From Sclerotinia nivalis (lineage: Eukaryota > Ascomycota > Leotiomycetes > Helotiales > Sclerotiniaceae), in assembly GCA_029531795.1 (NCBI GenBank), contig JAPEIS010000007.1, positions 2,542,001 to 2,606,000 of the forward strand: a stretch of DNA of 64,000 bases, given 5' to 3'. A model generated the notes under the pieces. That model ran no database searches, was not told the origin of the DNA, and saw only the letters and a program-made list of their open reading frames with translations. This document shows positions 60,401-64,000 of this stretch, one piece after another. The stretch's first letter is position 1. Every line of letters starts with the position of its first letter. Position numbers and translations under genes: made by a program.

Positions 60401-63400
60401 CACGAGCCGTAGAGACCAGTGCGCTATGCTCATGGCATTCATCCTCTTCATAGTCTTTGAAATTAAAATCAATACCGGAGAACCCCGAACTTTTCAACAC
60501 TCTATCCCATACGCCATCTGAGATGCCAGCACTGAAACTGCGATACTTGTCGTTGAACCGCCACCATCCAGGTAGCAAACCAAACGCAAAGTTTGTTCGA
60601 ACAACCTCAGGAACAGTTAACTCGAAAAGCATAAGCTTTCCTCCTGGTTTTAGCAACTTCCTAACGTTTTTCATCGTAACATCGAGATCCTGAGTTGCAT
60701 GAAGAACGTTGTCTGCAATAATGCAATCGTAGCCCTCTGTCTCGAATCCTTGATGCGCTGGATCTTTCTCTATATCCAATACTTTGAAAGTTACCATGTC
60801 TGAAAAGTTCTCGAACAATGGAGCTGCACCTTCGAAGAAACCGGCCGAGATATCTGTGTATGTGTAGTGCGCGAAACGAGGTGTGCCGATACGAGGATCA
60901 CGAGCGCCATTTTGTGCAAGAACGTCGAGGAGGTAGTTTGTCATTCCCCCAGTACCTGCACCAATCTCTAATATGTTCATATTTGGATGCTTGTGGGTGA
61001 GGATGTCGAGATAGGCAAGAGTTTTGGATAAACCATTAGTAGACTTGTACAACTCCCTATAATAGTCCTTTACCAATGGTTCCTTGAACATGAGTTCAAG
61101 AGCATCAACTTTTCCCGTGAGGATATCGCGAAGATTCTTCGAGAGCACAGCATAGAGCTTCCCTCTCGCATTACTATGGTCTAGGCGGTTCAAAAGTTTT
61201 TCATAAAACACATCGTCATCGATATACTCCTTGACGTTCACTGCACCGCTACGCATTTTTGAATTGTTGAGCTTGTTCCGTTCGTATTGCATCCATTCGA
61301 AGAATTTATGGTGGTGCGGCTTCAGCTCAGCGACTTCAAAGTCTGTCAGCTGGTCTAAAGTTCCCAGAATACTGAGATATAGCAATAGCTTGACATCGTG
61401 ATCCAGTTGGAAAGGAGCAGGTTGAATATCATAGGACGTGGAAACATAATGAATGAGCTCTTCTTTGGAAAGTAGTTCAATGTCGGGCCTATAATCAAAA
61501 TTCCAGGAAAGATGGCAATTTTGCTTGTCCGCCGACTTGTCCGTTTGCTCCAAGAATTTGCCTTCGAGCCCATCAAGGATAATGACAGGACTGGGTGCTT
61601 GATTGTCAAACGCTACTGCATCTACTCGTGTGCCGGTGGCGCCATTCATAGCAGATTTTGCATAGGTAGGCATCATGGAGGATCCAGAAACGTTTATTTT
61701 CCCTTCGGCCACCCATAATTTACGGAGCCCAACTATTACACTCGGATTTATTTTCGACGTCTCTCCTACCAAAGCCAAGAGACCTAACTGGAAGAGCCCG
61801 TCCAGTGAAGTCGGATGAATAGTGAAGTCCGTTTGTTGGAATTCCCTTCTTTTAGACACCCAACTATCGAGCACGATGTCACCAACACATTCCATGTTTT
61901 CACCGTAAGACCCGTTCTTGATTGTTTGATGAGCAGTTCCGAAGTTTATTCCGTTCTCTTTTAGTATTGGATAGAAGCGTTCCATATCTACTTTTTGGCA
62001 GCTGGATGCGCGAATACGCAAGAGTTCCATTTTATGATGCTCATCACTTAAAGAATGTTCTAGCCCGTTATCGACCTCATCTCCGACTTCGAAATGAATT
62101 ACTCGGACTTGGCCTCGACATATTTCGACCCAATTGTCATTCTCAGGAGTATAAATACGGAAATCGGACCATGTTATCTCTCGGTCGGAGGCAAGTCCGC
62201 ATGGGCGGAGGTAAAATTCTATTTCGGTTCCATCTGGATCGGACGGAATGGTAAGAGCTCGGGATACGACGACATTTTGGACAAGGAATCCTGAAATGGC
62301 CTTGTTGGACCTCAACTTGGCCATTATTTTTGCTGCCTCTATGGCCATGACCAGCATAGCGGATGCAGGAAGAATGCATGCATTGGCGATTTTGTGGTCT
62401 TCAATCCAAGGGTCTTCCGAAAGCTTAATTCGACGTCTCCATTTCGCTTCTTGGGGATTCCAATCTGGTACTGGCGTTCCTAAGAAGTCGTTCCGAGGAA
62501 TTTTGCGAAATCTATGACCTCTGCTAAGACGAGATTCACGCCAGTAGGATCTAGAGTGATCAAAAGGATATTCCGGTAAGTCTGTTAGCGGGGTAAATAG
62601 ACGGGGTCCGCTGGAGTTCTGCTCGTTTAAAGCCTGGATGCTCATGCTGTGGCCACGACAATAAAGATTTCCAAGAGCTTCAAACATCGAAGTGTTTGAA
62701 TTGACATTGCGTATTAGAATGGAGTGATATCCTATAGCTGAAGTCTTACCAAATAGCTTAAGGGCATCTTTTACAGGTCCTTGTAACGCTGAATGGGGTC
62801 CAATCTCTAGGACATCATCGAAATAGTCCTTTGAATTATTGTACGAAATTGACCCGTCTTTGGATACGCATAATGATGCAGCACAAGAAATAGCGTCGAG
62901 GAATCTCACTGGAGATACCATATTTTCCACCCAGTAGCCTGGTTTACGCAGTCGATCACTGCTGACCACGTCGCCGGTAACAGATGAGACCATGGGGATA
63001 AGTTTCGCAGAAGTCCGTGAAGACAAATTACCCAATTTCTCCGAATATGCCCCAGTTATAGCATTCATATGATGGGAATGATATGCGACGTCAACCAATA
63101 ATTTCCGGGAGAAGATACTCTCTTTTTCTAGAATCTCATTGAGGTAGTTTATTTGTTCGATATCACCTGTAATTGTAACATTACTAGGGCTGTTGATGCA
63201 TCCCACGAGAATCCCAGAGTATCCGAATTCTGCTTCAAGGCGGGCGAGGTATGGTAGAACTTCTTTAGCAGACAGGCCGGCTGAAAGCATTCCGCCTTGA
63301 ATTGTTTTGTCTTCAGCCACTTTAGATGATAGCAATCCTCTGTGATAAGCAATACTCATAGCTGAACGCTTATCTAGAGCGCCAACACAATATCTAACGC

Positions 63401-64000
63401 TTTCGTAAGCTTGTGGTGATGCTATCGAAAGGGGAAATAACTTACGCAGCCGCAATTTCGCCAGATGAATGTCCAAATGCCACGGAAGGTTCAATCTCGA
63501 GACTCTCTAAGAGATCAATCAAAGCAATCTGTATTGCAGTACAAATTGGCTGGCTGAATTCTGGTCTGTTGACTCTGGAAGTGTCTTTGTCCCGTGAAAG
63601 CTCGGCTGGGATAGGGGTGAGTTGGTGTAAACAAGATAATTGCTCGGCAAACATACCTTGGAGTGACCACAAGCATCCCATATCTTTGAGAAGCTCAGAT
63701 ATTTCTCCAAGACTTTGCTTAAAAACAGGAGCCTGCATATCTCGGCCCATCGCATACCATTGAGCGCCTTGCCCTGTAAAACAGAATGCAAGCCGAGCCT
63801 GAGGAAATGCACGTACTGCACGTGAAAGCTTTATTCCGGTTAATAGATCGTTCTTAGAGCTGACTGTCGCAAATGATCTCCATAATAGAGCGCTTCGTCG
63901 GTTACTCAAGGTGTAGCTCAGTCTACTCATGTATGAATCACTAAAATCATCCTTGTTCATTTGGGACCAGTGGTCGTTGTATGCTGACTCGAGTTGCTTG
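57497..64000 (-). CDS. Highly reducing type I polyketide synthase, 5' part outside the window
   Basis: Builds a reduced polyketide. Exons on the minus strand are 64000 (open) to 63657, 63605-63446, 63393-58791, 58741-58421 and 58363-57497, about 2,097 residues visible. In order: AT (FCFTGQGAQWYAMG; active GHSSGEIAAA), DH (DHKIANACILPASAM; HPTSLDG), C-methyltransferase (NILEIGAGTGGMTNYL; DNVLHATQDLDVTM), ER (ILIHSAAGGTGQAAIQIA), KR (VIAGGLGGIGRSTAQWM; VYSSISGAIGG; NYSAACAYQDAF) and ACP (YGVDSLIAVELRNW). The KS is expected beyond 64000. There is no thioesterase, so release needs a partner enzyme. The 51-bp intron 63656-63606 is a multiple of three and easily missed; removing it restores WSLQAELSRDKDTSRVN. 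The DH Gly is Asn and the KR YxxxN Asn is Cys. All exons keep frame, so the visible gene looks functional. Product unknown. Confidence 0.93.

Noticed and set aside
1..64000. tRNA genes, CRISPR arrays, transposons with terminal repeats
   Set aside because: No cloverleaf with a GGTTCRANNCC box, no spaced repeats and no transposase, integrase or reverse transcriptase frame was seen by eye. A tRNAscan and RepeatMasker run would be needed to exclude degenerate copies.

Overview
This is a stretch of nuclear DNA from a filamentous ascomycete, most likely a leotiomycete such as Botrytis or Sclerotinia. The evidence is genes split by short introns (about 45-95 bp, GTATGT/GTAAGT donors, CTAAC/CTGAC-like branch sites), Pezizomycotina-type proteins, AT-leaning intergenic DNA, and a highly reducing polyketide synthase. 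The genus is an inference. No tRNA, rRNA, CRISPR array or intact transposon was recognised.

Left part (1-28 kb) is gene-poor. A large C2H2 plus fungal-TF-domain regulator (1425-5276, minus, perhaps extending to about 5675) is followed by about 10.9 kb without a convincing protein gene. Next come LAS1 (pre-rRNA processing endonuclease) and an uncharacterised 403-residue protein with an acidic stretch near its C-terminus, then another 8.5 kb without a gene. The two empty blocks lie upstream of the C2H2 regulator and of the 403-residue protein. The first block contains microsatellites, a six-run G-tract, a 43-nt polypurine tract and a plus-strand promoter/leader/intron-like arrangement near 13.75-14.18 kb with no ORF behind it, a candidate long non-coding transcript.

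Middle part (28-47 kb) holds an NAD kinase, a secreted pepsin-like aspartic protease, a DUF7053-like protein, an MFS hexose transporter, an atypical RING protein, ribosomal protein S29 (divergent from a small unknown protein), the TRAPP subunit Trs31, and a kinase-like gene that appears frameshifted and lacks a recognisable N-lobe start.

Right part (47-57 kb) is compact housekeeping DNA: a Pdr16-type Sec14 lipid-transfer protein divergent from POL12 (two MluI cell-cycle boxes in the shared promoter), eIF2B-delta (GCD2), a small mitochondrial membrane protein, and a SHG1 (Set1/COMPASS) gene with a long RD/RS-rich tail.

The right edge (57.5-64 kb) is the 3' part of a highly reducing type I PKS (AT-DH-MT-ER-KR-ACP visible). 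Its KS lies beyond the window. It ends 269 bp from SHG1, which probably marks one border of a secondary-metabolite cluster.

Exon structures were built by hand from splice signals and reading-frame continuity. In all coding genes except the kinase-like gene the exons join in frame to a stop. The small gene at 43.6 kb also joins in frame but depends on an intron directly after its ATG.
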